Below are positions 38,080 through 46,096 of a DNA stretch of 55,331 nucleotides, one piece after another. How positions within the stretch are numbered: the stretch's first letter is position 1; each line of letters starts with the position of its first letter. Where the stretch lies: assembly GCA_038252945.1 (NCBI GenBank), contig JBBSHN010000006.1, forward strand, positions 1-55,331, read 5' to 3'. The translations under genes and the position numbers were made by a program. The stretch is from JAUJOE01 sp038252945. GTDB lineage: Bacteria; Actinomycetota; Actinomycetes; Propionibacteriales; Nocardioidaceae. Under the pieces are notes generated by a model that was given only the letters and a program-made list of their open reading frames with translations, had not been told where the DNA came from and searched no databases.

Positions 38080-38900
38080 CCGCCTTCCTTCCCGCTGTGC
38101 TGGTCAGCATCGATGGGCGCGTCGGTTTTGCCACCAACCACATCGGCCGGTGACTCCTCCACATGCGTCTCGGTCTCCGCACGGCTGGTGTCAGCCTGCG
38201 CGGCCGCACCTACCCTAGAGTCGGCCAAACGGCCGGTGGTAAAGCGCCCCTCGTCCGCGGCCGGAGCCCGCCAGCCCTGCTCTCGGGCCAGCCGCAAGCC
38301 AGCCAATGTCGCCGGTCCGGCCGCAGGCCCCTCGTCGACTCGTCCGTCGGGGAAGCCGGCGAGAACCCGCTCGGCTTCCGTCCAGCTGCAGATGCGTGCA
38401 CCTCGAGTGGCCTGCACCTCCTGGCCGCTGCGCAGCGCGTTGACCAGCTGCACGGCCGACTCGGGAGTCTGGTTGTCGAAGAACTCCCAGTTCACCATGA
38501 CGACAGGCGCGTAGTCGCACGCAGCGTTGCACTCGACGTGTTCGAGCGTGATCGCCTCGTCGTCTGTGGTCTCGTCGTTGCCCACGTTGAGGTGCTCCTG
38601 AAGCCGCTCGAAGATGGCGTCGCCACCCATCACTGCGCACAAGGTGTTGGTACACACACCGACGTGGTAACGGCCGACTGGCCGGCGCTTGTACATCGTG
38701 TAGAACGTCGCAACGGCCGACACCTCCGCTGCCGTGAGGTTCAAGACAGCGGCGCACGACTCGATGCCCTGCGCTGTCACGTACCCCTGGACGCTCTGCA
38801 GCAGGTGCAGCATCGGCAAGAGAGCAGAACGAGGCTCTGGATAACGATCGGCGATCTGGCGCATCTCCGCGATCGTCGCCTCGGTGACCTGTGCCGTCAT
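38076..38900 (-). CDS. nuoE: NADH-quinone oxidoreductase subunit E
   Basis: 2Fe-2S (N1a) subunit, 274 aa. Ligands lie in VCTNTLCAVMGG and VECNAACDYAPVVMVN. The thioredoxin-like domain ends near residue 160; about 110 further residues (low complexity, Ala/Glu/Asp-rich, ending QHSGKEGG) form a long tail. Start ATG 38900 shares one base with the nuoD stop (TGATG); the open frame upstream is antisense-free but inside nuoD and rejected. Confidence 0.96.
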   Translation of the reverse strand: MTAQVTEATIAEMRQIADRYPEPRSALLPMLHLLQSVQGYVTAQGIESCAAVLNLTAAEVSAVATFYTMYKRRPVGRYHVGVCTNTLCAVMGGDAIFERLQEHLNVGNDETTDDEAITLEHVECNAACDYAPVVMVNWEFFDNQTPESAVQLVNALRSGQEVQATRGARICSWTEAERVLAGFPDGRVDEGPAAGPATLAGLRLAREQGWRAPAADEGRFTTGRLADSRVGAAAQADTSRAETETHVEESPADVVGGKTDAPIDADQHSGKEGG

Positions 38901-40246
38901 CAGCGGTCGACTCCACCCATCACGGGGTCGAGGCTTGCCACGGCCACGATGACATCGGCGATCATGCCGCCCTCGCACATCGCGGGGGCGGCCTGGAGGT
39001 TCACGAACGAGGGGTCACGGAAGTGCGCCCGGTAGGGGCGCGTGCCGCCGTCTGAGACCACGTGGCAGCCGAGCTCGCCGCGCGGGGACTCAAGAGCGAA
39101 GTACGCCTGCCCGGTTGGAACCCGGATCCCTTCGGTGACGAGCTTGAAGTGGTGGATCAGCGCCTCCATGGACTCGCCCATGATGTGGCGGATGTGGTCG
39201 AGGGAGTTGCCCATCCCGTCGGAGCCGATCGCCAGCTGTGCGGGCCAGCCGATCTTCTTGTCGCCGATCATCACCGGCATCCCGTCCATCTTCCGCAACC
39301 GGTCGGCAGCCTGCTCGATGATGCGCAGCGACTCCCACATCTCGTCCAGGCGGATGCGGAACCTGCCGTAGGCGTCTGCGGTGTCACGGGTGATGACGTC
39401 GAAGTCGTAGGTCTCGTAGCCGCAGTACGGCTGCTCCTTGCGCAGATCCCAAGAATACCCCGTGGAGCGCAGCACAGGGCCGCTGATGCCGAGAGCGAGG
39501 CAGCCCGCGAGGTCGAGGTACCCGACTCCGACAAGGCGCTTCTTGAAGATCGGGTTCGCGTTGCAAAGATCGGCGTACTCGGGCAGCCGCTTTTTCATCA
39601 GCGCCACGAACTCGTCGATCTTCTCAAACGCCGCCGGAGGAATGTCTTGGGACACTCCGCCTGGCCGTATGAACGCATTGTTCATGCGCTGACCGGTGAT
39701 CAGCTCCAACAGGTCGAGACAGAGCTCGCGCTCCCGGAAGCCGATCGTCATCACGGTGAGCGCGCCGATCTCATAACCACCGGTCGCGATTGCCACGAGA
39801 TGGGAGGCGATACGGTTGATTTCGAGCAACAGGACCCGCATCACCGTCGCCTTCTCCGGGATGTCGGCCTCGATGTCGAGAAGGCGCTCCACCGCCAGGC
39901 AGTACGCGGCTTCATAGTGCAGGTTCGCCAGATAGTCCATCCGGGTGCACAAGGTCACGCCCTGCACCCAGTTGCGGTACTCCATCGTCTTCTCGATGCC
40001 GGTGTGCAGGTAGCCGATTCCGCAGCGGCACTCAGTGACCGTCTCGCCGTCAAGCTCGAGGATCAGCCGGAGTACGCCGTGGGTCGAAGGATGTTGGGGC
40101 CCCATGTTGACGACGACGCGCTCCCCGGCCTCCGCATCGATACCCGCGACGACGGAGTCCCAGTCCTGGCCGGTGACCGTGAAGACCTTGCCGGCGGTCG
40201 TCTCCTGAGCCGGGGCGTAGGCGTCTTGGTGCAAGGTGTCGGTCAT
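38900..40246 (-). CDS. nuoD: NADH-quinone oxidoreductase subunit D
   Basis: 49-kDa homologue, 448 aa, lining the quinone site. VVNMGPQHPSTHGVLRLILELDGETV with the quinone-binding His, GIGYLHTGIEKTMEYRNW, PGGVSQDIPP, and the C-terminal PRGELGCHVVSDGGTRPYRAHFRDPSFVNLQA. The last aspartate/arginine end reads ASLDPVMGGVDR. Start ATG overlaps the nuoC stop (TGATG). Confidence 0.98.
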   Translation of the reverse strand: MTDTLHQDAYAPAQETTAGKVFTVTGQDWDSVVAGIDAEAGERVVVNMGPQHPSTHGVLRLILELDGETVTECRCGIGYLHTGIEKTMEYRNWVQGVTLCTRMDYLANLHYEAAYCLAVERLLDIEADIPEKATVMRVLLLEINRIASHLVAIATGGYEIGALTVMTIGFRERELCLDLLELITGQRMNNAFIRPGGVSQDIPPAAFEKIDEFVALMKKRLPEYADLCNANPIFKKRLVGVGYLDLAGCLALGISGPVLRSTGYSWDLRKEQPYCGYETYDFDVITRDTADAYGRFRIRLDEMWESLRIIEQAADRLRKMDGMPVMIGDKKIGWPAQLAIGSDGMGNSLDHIRHIMGESMEALIHHFKLVTEGIRVPTGQAYFALESPRGELGCHVVSDGGTRPYRAHFRDPSFVNLQAAPAMCEGGMIADVIVAVASLDPVMGGVDR

Positions 40247-41094
40247 CAGCTGTATACCCTCCGCAGTTCTGGTGGCGGAATTTCCGCGCCTTTGTACTCC
40301 ACCGGGATGCCGCCGAGGGGGTAGTCCTTGCGCTGCGGATGACCCGGCCAGTCGTCGGGCATCTCGATACGGGTAAGTGCCGGGTGTCCATCGAAGACGA
40401 TGCCGAAAAAGTCGTAGGTCTCCCGTTCGTGCCAGTCGTTGGTGGGGTAGACCGCCACCACCGACGGAATATGCGGGTCCGCTTCGGGGCAGGTGACTTC
40501 GACCCGAATGCGTCGGTTATGGGTCATCGACAACAGGTGGTAAACCGCGTGCAGCTCGGCTCCGAGTTCGTGCGGGAAGTGCACTCCGCTGACGCCGCTG
40601 CAGAACTCGAACCGCAGCTGTGGATCGTCGCGCAGCGTGCGCATGACGCTCACCAGCTCTTCACGTCGCACGTAGAACGTGATCTCGCCACGATGGATCA
40701 CGACTTTGCTGACGGCGTCAGGCAGGCCACCGTCTGCCAACGCGTTGTCGAGCCGGTCGGCCGCTGCATCGAACCAGCCCCCGAAGGGACGTGACGTCGC
40801 CCCCGGGATGGCGACGGGACGGACCAGGCCGCCGTACCCGGAGGTATCACCGGAGCCGACGCCGCCGAACATGCCATGCCGTACGTCGACGATGTCGAGC
40901 TCCTGCTCCCGCGGTAACGGGCCGGGGTCGTCGGCGAGAACAGTCGATGCGTCGTTCAGCGACTTGTCCTGGATCGAGCGCTCAGCGACGGGCTTGTCGA
41001 GCATCGACCGTTCGCCGACCGGCTTCTCCGGTCCTCTGGTCGGTTGGCCTGCTGGCGGCTCCTCGGCGGTCTTGTCGTCGTCGTCGTCGCTCAT
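40246..41094 (-). CDS. nuoC: NADH-quinone oxidoreductase subunit C
   Basis: 30-kDa homologue, 282 aa. The conserved domain starts near residue 110 (WFDAAADRLDNALADG...), with ELVSVMRTLRDDPQLRFEFCSGVSGVHFP and ERETYDFFGIVFDGHPALTRIEMPDDWPGHPQRKDYPLGG at the end. Residues 1-105 are a polar extension starting with a run of Asp and containing a doubled ten-residue unit (KPVGERSMLD / KPVAERSIQD). ATG at 41094 overlaps the nuoB stop. Confidence 0.97.
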   Translation of the reverse strand: MSDDDDDKTAEEPPAGQPTRGPEKPVGERSMLDKPVAERSIQDKSLNDASTVLADDPGPLPREQELDIVDVRHGMFGGVGSGDTSGYGGLVRPVAIPGATSRPFGGWFDAAADRLDNALADGGLPDAVSKVVIHRGEITFYVRREELVSVMRTLRDDPQLRFEFCSGVSGVHFPHELGAELHAVYHLLSMTHNRRIRVEVTCPEADPHIPSVVAVYPTNDWHERETYDFFGIVFDGHPALTRIEMPDDWPGHPQRKDYPLGGIPVEYKGAEIPPPELRRVYS

Positions 41095-41645
41095 CGCAGC
41101 AGTCCTCGCATCTCAGACGTCGGGGTAGCAGTGAGCGCCAGCTGCTCGCGCTGCTCGATCTCGGAGGTGCGGTCGGCACCGAGCTTCGCGTTTTGGATGT
41201 CCTCGTGCAACTTGAGAATGGCGTGGATCAGCATCTCGGGCCGCGGTGGGCAGCCCGGCAGGTACATGTCCACGGGTACAACATGGTCGACCCCCTGCAA
41301 GATCGCGTAGTTATTGAACATGCCGCCGCTGCTGGCGCAAACTCCCATCGCGAGCACGTACTTGGGGTTCGCCATCTGGTCGTAGATCTGGCGAAGAACC
41401 GGTGCCATTTTCTGGCTCACCCGACCGGCGACGATCATCAGATCCGCATGCCGAGGTGACGCACGGAACACCTCCATGCCGAACCTGGCGAGGTCATAGC
41501 GCGGGCCGCCGGACGTCATCATCTCGATGGCGCAACAGGCCAATCCGAACGTCGCGGGCCACAGCGAGGCCTTGCGGAAGTAGCCCGCCATTCCCTCGAC
41601 CGTGGACAGCAGTACGCCCGACGGCAGCTTGTCTTCAATGCCCAT
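41091..41645 (-). CDS. nuoB: NADH-quinone oxidoreductase subunit B
   Basis: 184 aa subunit carrying cluster N2, the last electron carrier before menaquinone. Ligands: the tandem cysteines in LACCAIEMM, MGVCASSGGMF and LPGCPPRPE. RYDLARFGMEVFRASPRHADLMIVAGRVSQKMAP is diagnostic. Start ATG, nine bases after nuoA. Confidence 0.98.
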   Translation of the reverse strand: MGIEDKLPSGVLLSTVEGMAGYFRKASLWPATFGLACCAIEMMTSGGPRYDLARFGMEVFRASPRHADLMIVAGRVSQKMAPVLRQIYDQMANPKYVLAMGVCASSGGMFNNYAILQGVDHVVPVDMYLPGCPPRPEMLIHAILKLHEDIQNAKLGADRTSEIEQREQLALTATPTSEMRGLLR

Positions 41646-41654
41646 GACCAGTCC

Positions 41655-42014
41655 TCAGTCCCACTCGAGTCCGCCGCGTCGCCACACGTAGGCGTAGGCC
41701 ACAAAGACGGTCGCCAGGAAAACCACCATTTCGATCAGACCGAATGCCTTGAGACTGTCGAAATACACAGCCCACGGAAACAAAAAGATGATTTCGATGT
41801 CGAAGACGATGAAAAGCATCGCCGTGATGTAGTACTTTACGGGGAACTTGCCGCCGCCAATGGGTTGCGGGGTAGGTTGGATGCCGCATTCGTAGGAGTC
41901 CAGCTTGGCGCGGTTGTACCGCTTGGGTCCGAGGAAGTTACTCGCCAGCACCGAGAACATCGCAAAGCCGGCGGCCAAAGCTCCGAGGCCGAGGATCGGT
42001 ATATAGGGATTCAC
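41655..42014 (-). CDS. nuoA: NADH-quinone oxidoreductase subunit A
   Basis: Three-helix membrane subunit, 119 aa: KLDSYECGIQPTPQPIGGGKFPVKYYITAMLFIVFDIEIIFLFPWAV. GTG start at 42014 with AGGGGAGGGA upstream. The 77-base gap to the upstream flavoprotein gene contains TAGGAT (42077-42072), a possible -10 without a good -35, so an internal nuo promoter is possible but weakly supported. Confidence 0.97.
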   Translation of the reverse strand: MNPYIPILGLGALAAGFAMFSVLASNFLGPKRYNRAKLDSYECGIQPTPQPIGGGKFPVKYYITAMLFIVFDIEIIFLFPWAVYFDSLKAFGLIEMVVFLATVFVAYAYVWRRGGLEWD

Positions 42015-42091
42015 GCCGAATCCCTCCCCTCTGAAGTTCTTGTGCAGGTGCAGCAGAATGTGCGCGTCGCCATCCTAGAACCCGGCTTTCC

Positions 42092-43390
42092 TCACGCCGC
42101 CGGAGCAAGCCTGGACAGGCCGTTGATGATGCGGTCCATGGCGTCACCGTCGGTCGGGTCGGTCAGATTCGCCATGAGCTTGATCAGGAAGCGCATCAAC
42201 GTGGGTCGGGGAAGGCCGTAACGCGTTGCCAGGCGCATGATCTCCGGGGAACCGATGGCTTGCACGAACAGGCGGCCCAGCGTGTAGTAGCCGCCGTACC
42301 GGGCATCGAGCGCACCGGCGTACGCATGCAGCGCGCGTTCACTGCCCGCACGAGTGCCACGGCTGTGCGCGGACGCGATCGTTTCGGCTGCCAGCTCACC
42401 GGACTCCATGGCATAGGCAATGCCCTCGCCGTTGAAAGGATTGACCATGCCCCCGGCGTCTCCGACCAGCATCAGGCCACGGTCGTAGTGCGGCTTGCGG
42501 TTGAAGCCCATGGGAAGCGCCGCTCCGCGGACTGGAGCCGTCCGTTGCGGCTCACGAAGTCCCCACTCGGCCGGCGTAGAGTCGAGCCAGGCGCGTAACA
42601 GGTCTTTGTAGTCGACGTGCTGGAAGGCCTTGGACGTGTTGAGGATTCCAAGGCCGACATTGACCGTGCCGTCCCCTACTCCGAAGATCCAGCCGTATCC
42701 GGGGAGCAGCGAGCTCTTTCCAGGTGTGCCGTCCCAAAGTTCCAGCCACGACTCGAGCCAGTCGTCGGATGTCCGGGGGCTTGAGTAATAGGTGCGTATA
42801 GCGACCCCGAGCGGCCGGTTGCTCCGCTTCTGGATCCCCAGAGCGAGACCCAACCGGCTGGAGTTGCCGTCGGCGGCGATCACGACAGGCGCTCGGTAGG
42901 TGACCTCCCGACCGGCCTTGCGCCCGGCATCGTCGACCGGCCGCGCGATCACGCCCGCGACGCGGCCAGAAGCATCGTCGAGCACCGGCCCCGTGACCGT
43001 CGTACGCTCCTGCAGCCGTGCTCCGGCCTTTTGCGCGTGCCGGGCCAGCGTGGCATCGAAGTCGTAACGGGTGCGCACCAAACCGAAGTCGGGGTACGCC
43101 GACAGGTCCGGCCAGGGCAGTTGGAGGCGATGGCCACCGCCGACAATGCGCAAACCCCGGTTCTTCACCCAGCCAGGCTCGCTGGTGTCGATTCCCAGCT
43201 TGACCAGCGACTTGACCGCTCGCGGAGTCAGACCGTCTCCGCAGACCTTCTCTCGTGGAAACGCTGTCTTCTCCAGTAGGAGGACATCCAGACCAGACTG
43301 AGCCAGATAGGTGGCGGCCGTGGAGCCTCCCGGTCCGGCTCCCACTACGATGACGTCAGCATGCTGATCGGCGCTCAGCGATGTCGTCAC
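42092..43390 (-). CDS. Geranylgeranyl-reductase-family flavoprotein (MenJ-like)
   Basis: FAD-dependent reductase, 432 aa. N-terminal dinucleotide fold VIVVGAGPGGSTAATYLAQSGLDVLLLEK (GxGxxG at 17-22), FPREKVCGDGLTPRAVKSL (family PxxYxWxFP-like region and CGDG), and GLMLVGDAGGMVNPFNGEGIAYAMESG, the second FAD motif. Relatives include plant geranylgeranyl reductase and mycobacterial MenJ, which reduces one isoprene unit of menaquinone. Its place ahead of nuo, among menaquinone genes and a prenyl synthase, favours menaquinone tail reduction. A palindrome (43435-43448) lies upstream. Confidence 0.85.
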   Translation of the reverse strand: MTTSLSADQHADVIVVGAGPGGSTAATYLAQSGLDVLLLEKTAFPREKVCGDGLTPRAVKSLVKLGIDTSEPGWVKNRGLRIVGGGHRLQLPWPDLSAYPDFGLVRTRYDFDATLARHAQKAGARLQERTTVTGPVLDDASGRVAGVIARPVDDAGRKAGREVTYRAPVVIAADGNSSRLGLALGIQKRSNRPLGVAIRTYYSSPRTSDDWLESWLELWDGTPGKSSLLPGYGWIFGVGDGTVNVGLGILNTSKAFQHVDYKDLLRAWLDSTPAEWGLREPQRTAPVRGAALPMGFNRKPHYDRGLMLVGDAGGMVNPFNGEGIAYAMESGELAAETIASAHSRGTRAGSERALHAYAGALDARYGGYYTLGRLFVQAIGSPEIMRLATRYGLPRPTLMRFLIKLMANLTDPTDGDAMDRIINGLSRLAPAA

Positions 43391-43434
43391 AATGGTCCTC
43401 GCTCGTCGCCCTCTTATTCTGCCCTCTACCGCAA

Positions 43435-43448
43435 GTGAAAAATTTCAC
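43435..43448. promoter_or_regulatory. 14-bp palindrome upstream of the flavoprotein-nuo directon
   Basis: GTGAAA-AA-TTTCAC, a perfect dyad, the only such AT-rich patch in this area, 45 bases before the start of the geranylgeranyl-reductase-family gene. It could be an operator for a dimeric regulator. No matching promoter boxes are obvious. Confidence 0.4.
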
Positions 43449-43491
43449 GAGCGACTGTGGCAAGTCTACGACGACAGTCAGACCGCCACTA

Positions 43492-43926
43492 CTACGAAGT
43501 TATGCCGTAGGTGTGTTCGACGCGCAACGTGGCGATGAGCCGCTTGTCGCCGACCATGGCAGCCCGGTAGTCGTCCCAGTCGGGGTGCTCTTGGCCTTGG
43601 ACGTCGCGATACAACTGGATGAGACTCCCTACCACCGGGTCGTTCGGTGCCTGCGCCACTGCGGAGAGCTGCACGGTGCCCTCCAGAACGGCGTAGGACC
43701 ATCCGTCGCGGCCTGACACGAACATGGACGCTCGCGGGTCGCGGCGCAGGTTACGGACCTTCGCGCGGTCGTCTGTCACCGAGATCCGCAGTGCTCCCTG
43801 CTCCAGGTCGAGGACGAACCCCACATGAGACATCTGTGGTCGCCCGTCGCGCTTGATCGTCGCGAGCACGCCGAGGTTCCGTTCTGCCGCCGCCTGCAGC
43901 AGCTCCGGTCGCATCACCATCACCAT
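43492..43926 (-). CDS. PPOX-class F420/flavin-dependent protein
   Basis: Split-barrel flavin-binding family, 144 aa, of the actinobacterial PPOX-class F420-dependent enzymes: LGVLATIKRDGRPQMSHVGFVLDLEQGALRISVTDDRAKVRNLRRDPRASMFV, then YAVLEGTVQLSA. Such proteins often use F420 for reductions of unknown substrates. The start region is ATG-GTG-ATG-GTG-ATG; ATG 43926 has GGAAGGG five bases upstream. Array B of the 22-bp repeat starts 18 bases upstream. Confidence 0.85.
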   Translation of the reverse strand: MVMVMRPELLQAAAERNLGVLATIKRDGRPQMSHVGFVLDLEQGALRISVTDDRAKVRNLRRDPRASMFVSGRDGWSYAVLEGTVQLSAVAQAPNDPVVGSLIQLYRDVQGQEHPDWDDYRAAMVGDKRLIATLRVEHTYGITS

Positions 43927-43943
43927 CGTTCCCTTCCCTCTTC

Positions 43944-44020
43944 CGTTGAGCCGTCAGTCGTGGTTCGTTGAGGCGTCACTCGTGGTGCATCGAGTCGTCA
44001 ATTGTGGTTCCTCGAGCCGG
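43944..44020 (+). repeat. 22-bp tandem repeat array B
   Basis: Three complete units (43944-43965, 43966-43987, 43988-44009) and 11 bases of a fourth, exact 22-base period. The cores are GAGCCGTCAGTCGTGG, GAGGCGTCACTCGTGG and GAGTCGTCAATTGTGG, the same element as array A at 18390-18444 and likewise preceded by a TCTTC motif. It fills most of the gap between menG and the PPOX-type gene, both leftward. Confidence 0.85.
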
Positions 44021-44070
44021 GCGTGTGCACCGGCTCAGCAGTTCTCAGCGCATTTCTGCCTCCGAAGCGG

Positions 44071-44760
44071 TCAGCGGACGGCGCGGTGCAGAGCAACGAT
44101 GCCGCCTGACAAGTTCCGGTACTCAACCGAACCCCATCCACAACGCGCTATCAACGCCGCGAGCGCCGGCTGATTCGGCCAGGCCGAGATCGACTCGGAG
44201 AGATAGACGTACGAGTCGGGATTCGACGACACGCGTCGGGCGATGGCGGGCAGGGCCTTGATGAGGTACTCGCCGTACACCTTGCGGAAAGGCGAAGACG
44301 TTGGCGTGCTGAACTCACACACCACGAGCCGCCCACCCGGTTTCGCCACCCGCAGCATCTCCCTCAGGGCGTGGCCGGTGTCGGCAACGTTGCGCAGCCC
44401 GAAAGAGATCGTGACAGCGTCGAAAACTTCGTCAGCAAAGGGCAGCCGCAGCGCGTCGCCGGCAACAAAAGGTAGGCGTGGGCGCTCGTGCTTGCCCACC
44501 ACAAGCATGCCAAGTGAGAAGTCGCAGGGGATAGCGGTAGCACCGGCAAGAGCGAACGGGACGGTACTGGTGCCTGTCCCCGACGCCAGGTCGAGAACCC
44601 GCTCGCCTCGACGCGGGTCGACCGCCCGGAGCACCTCCCGCCGCCATCGTCTGTCTTGACGCAGCGACAACACGTCGTTCGTCAGGTCGTAACGTCGCGC
44701 GACCTGGTCGAACATCGCCGCCACCTCGGCGGATTGCTTGTCCAGGGAAGCCCGAGGCAT
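44071..44760 (-). CDS. menG: Demethylmenaquinone methyltransferase
   Basis: Last step of menaquinone synthesis: SAM-dependent C-methylation of demethylmenaquinone; 229 aa. MFDQVARRYDLTNDVLSLRQDRRWRREVLRAV start, SAM motif VLDLASGTGTST, VAGDALRLPFADEVFDAVTISFGLRNV (UbiE/MenG signature), and SSNPDSYVYLSESISAWPNQ. The ATG at 44760 (MPRASLDKQ) after AAGG is preferred to the GTG-like start 14 codons upstream because family proteins begin here. Divergent from menF. Confidence 0.94.
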   Translation of the reverse strand: MPRASLDKQSAEVAAMFDQVARRYDLTNDVLSLRQDRRWRREVLRAVDPRRGERVLDLASGTGTSTVPFALAGATAIPCDFSLGMLVVGKHERPRLPFVAGDALRLPFADEVFDAVTISFGLRNVADTGHALREMLRVAKPGGRLVVCEFSTPTSSPFRKVYGEYLIKALPAIARRVSSNPDSYVYLSESISAWPNQPALAALIARCGWGSVEYRNLSGGIVALHRAVR

Positions 44761-44812
44761 ACCTCCACCTTCGCACGCCGGCGTGCTAGAGCCTTCCGCC
44801 ACACCTGCCCCG

Positions 44813-44818
44813 TACGCT
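44813..44818 (+). promoter_or_regulatory. -10 box for leaderless menF
   Basis: TACGCT, six bases before the GTG at 44825, the arrangement of leaderless actinobacterial transcripts. No -35 resembling TTGACA. Confidence 0.5.
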
Positions 44819-44824
44819 CAAGCC

Positions 44825-46081
44825 GTGACGACAGCGGCCCGCGATGTGAGGGCGTCCACCACGGTCGCCCGCAGCGTTCGCATCCGCGACCCCGGCTCCC
44901 TCGTCGCCTTGTTACCAGAGACCGGACCACTCGCATGGCTGCGTCGAGGCGACGGTCTGGTGGCCTGGGGTCAGACGACTCGGTACGACGCCAGCGGTCC
45001 TGACCGGTTCGCCTTCACCGACCAGTGGTGGCGGGACCTCACCTCCCGCGCCCTGGTCCGAGACGACGTCAATGTCCCCGGAAGCGGGTTGCTCGCCTTC
45101 GGCTCTCTTGCGTACGCCGACGACCCCGGCTCGTCCACGCTCATCGTTCCGGAAGTGGTGGTCGGACGCCGCGGCGACATCAGTTGGATGACGCGGGTGG
45201 CCGCCGGCGGCGTCCCCGGCGTACCCACTCGACCGGCGCCAGCGCCCGGCCCGGTCCGCTCACCAGAGGCGCTGAGATTCAGCGACGGCGCCATGAGCGG
45301 CACCGAATGGCAAACCGCCGTGGCCGAGGCGGTTGCCCGCATCCGGGCCGGTCGTCTCAACAAGGTCGTTCTGGCGCGCGATCTGATCGTCGAGCTCGAC
45401 GCACCCCTTGACGTCCGCGCCCCTCTGCGGAAGCTCTCGGAGGGCTACCCGTCGTGTTGGACGTTCGACGTCGATGGGCTGTTCGGCGCTACTCCGGAAC
45501 TGTTAGTACGGCGCGAGCGGGGTCTCGTGACCAGTCGCGTACTGGCCGGGACCATTCGCCGTACCGGCGACGATGCGTCTGACCTGGCGCTCGCCGCGTC
45601 GCTCGCACGGTCGTCGAAGGACCTGGAGGAGCACGAGTTCGCGGTGCAATCGGTCGCCAAGGCTTTGGCTCCGCACTGTTCGAGCATGAATGTGCCGGAA
45701 AGCCCGTTCGTGCTGCATCTTCCGAACGTCATGCATCTGGCCACCGACGTGACCGGAGTCCTCTTCGGGGAGATCAGCTCACTCGGCCTGGCGTCGGCTC
45801 TGCACCCGAGCGCCGCTGTCGGCGGCGCACCCACCGCCGCGGCCCTCGAGCTCATCGCTGAGCTCGAGGGCATGAACCGCGACCGATACACCGGGCCCGT
45901 CGGCTGGATGGACGCCAGTGGCGACGGCGAGTGGGGCATCGCGCTGCGCTGCGGAGAGTACGACGGGTCCCGGGTTCGGCTCTTTGCCGGCTGCGGCATC
46001 GTCTCGGACTCCGATCCAGAAGCCGAGCTGGCCGAGGCCGCCGCGAAGTTCATGCCCATGCGCGATGCGCTCGCTCCGTAA
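44825..46081 (+). CDS. menF: Isochorismate synthase
   Basis: Chorismate-binding enzyme, 418 aa, converting chorismate to isochorismate, the first committed step to menaquinone. Chorismate-binding domain in the C-terminal two-thirds: AEAVARIRAGRLNKVVLARDLIVEL (the Lys that marks isochorismate synthases), SCWTFDVDGLFGATPELLVRRERG, LAGTIRRTGD, SSKDLEEHEFAV, ALHPSAAVGGAPTAAAL, DRYTGPVGWMDASGDGEWGIALR. Start chosen at the leaderless GTG 44825; the longer frame overlaps the divergent menG. Confidence 0.92.
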   Translation: MTTAARDVRASTTVARSVRIRDPGSLVALLPETGPLAWLRRGDGLVAWGQTTRYDASGPDRFAFTDQWWRDLTSRALVRDDVNVPGSGLLAFGSLAYADDPGSSTLIVPEVVVGRRGDISWMTRVAAGGVPGVPTRPAPAPGPVRSPEALRFSDGAMSGTEWQTAVAEAVARIRAGRLNKVVLARDLIVELDAPLDVRAPLRKLSEGYPSCWTFDVDGLFGATPELLVRRERGLVTSRVLAGTIRRTGDDASDLALAASLARSSKDLEEHEFAVQSVAKALAPHCSSMNVPESPFVLHLPNVMHLATDVTGVLFGEISSLGLASALHPSAAVGGAPTAAALELIAELEGMNRDRYTGPVGWMDASGDGEWGIALRCGEYDGSRVRLFAGCGIVSDSDPEAELAEAAAKFMPMRDALAP

Positions 46082-46096
46082 ACTGTTCACCGCTCG

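Noticed and set aside
39062..40324. Rightward frame of 420 aa opposite nuoD
   Set aside because: nuoD is unmistakable on the other strand; this frame has no start signal or motif.
41077..41094. Run of GTC/GAC triplets at the nuoC start
   Set aside because: Simply Asp codons of the NuoC N-terminus; a DDDDK sequence here is coincidental.
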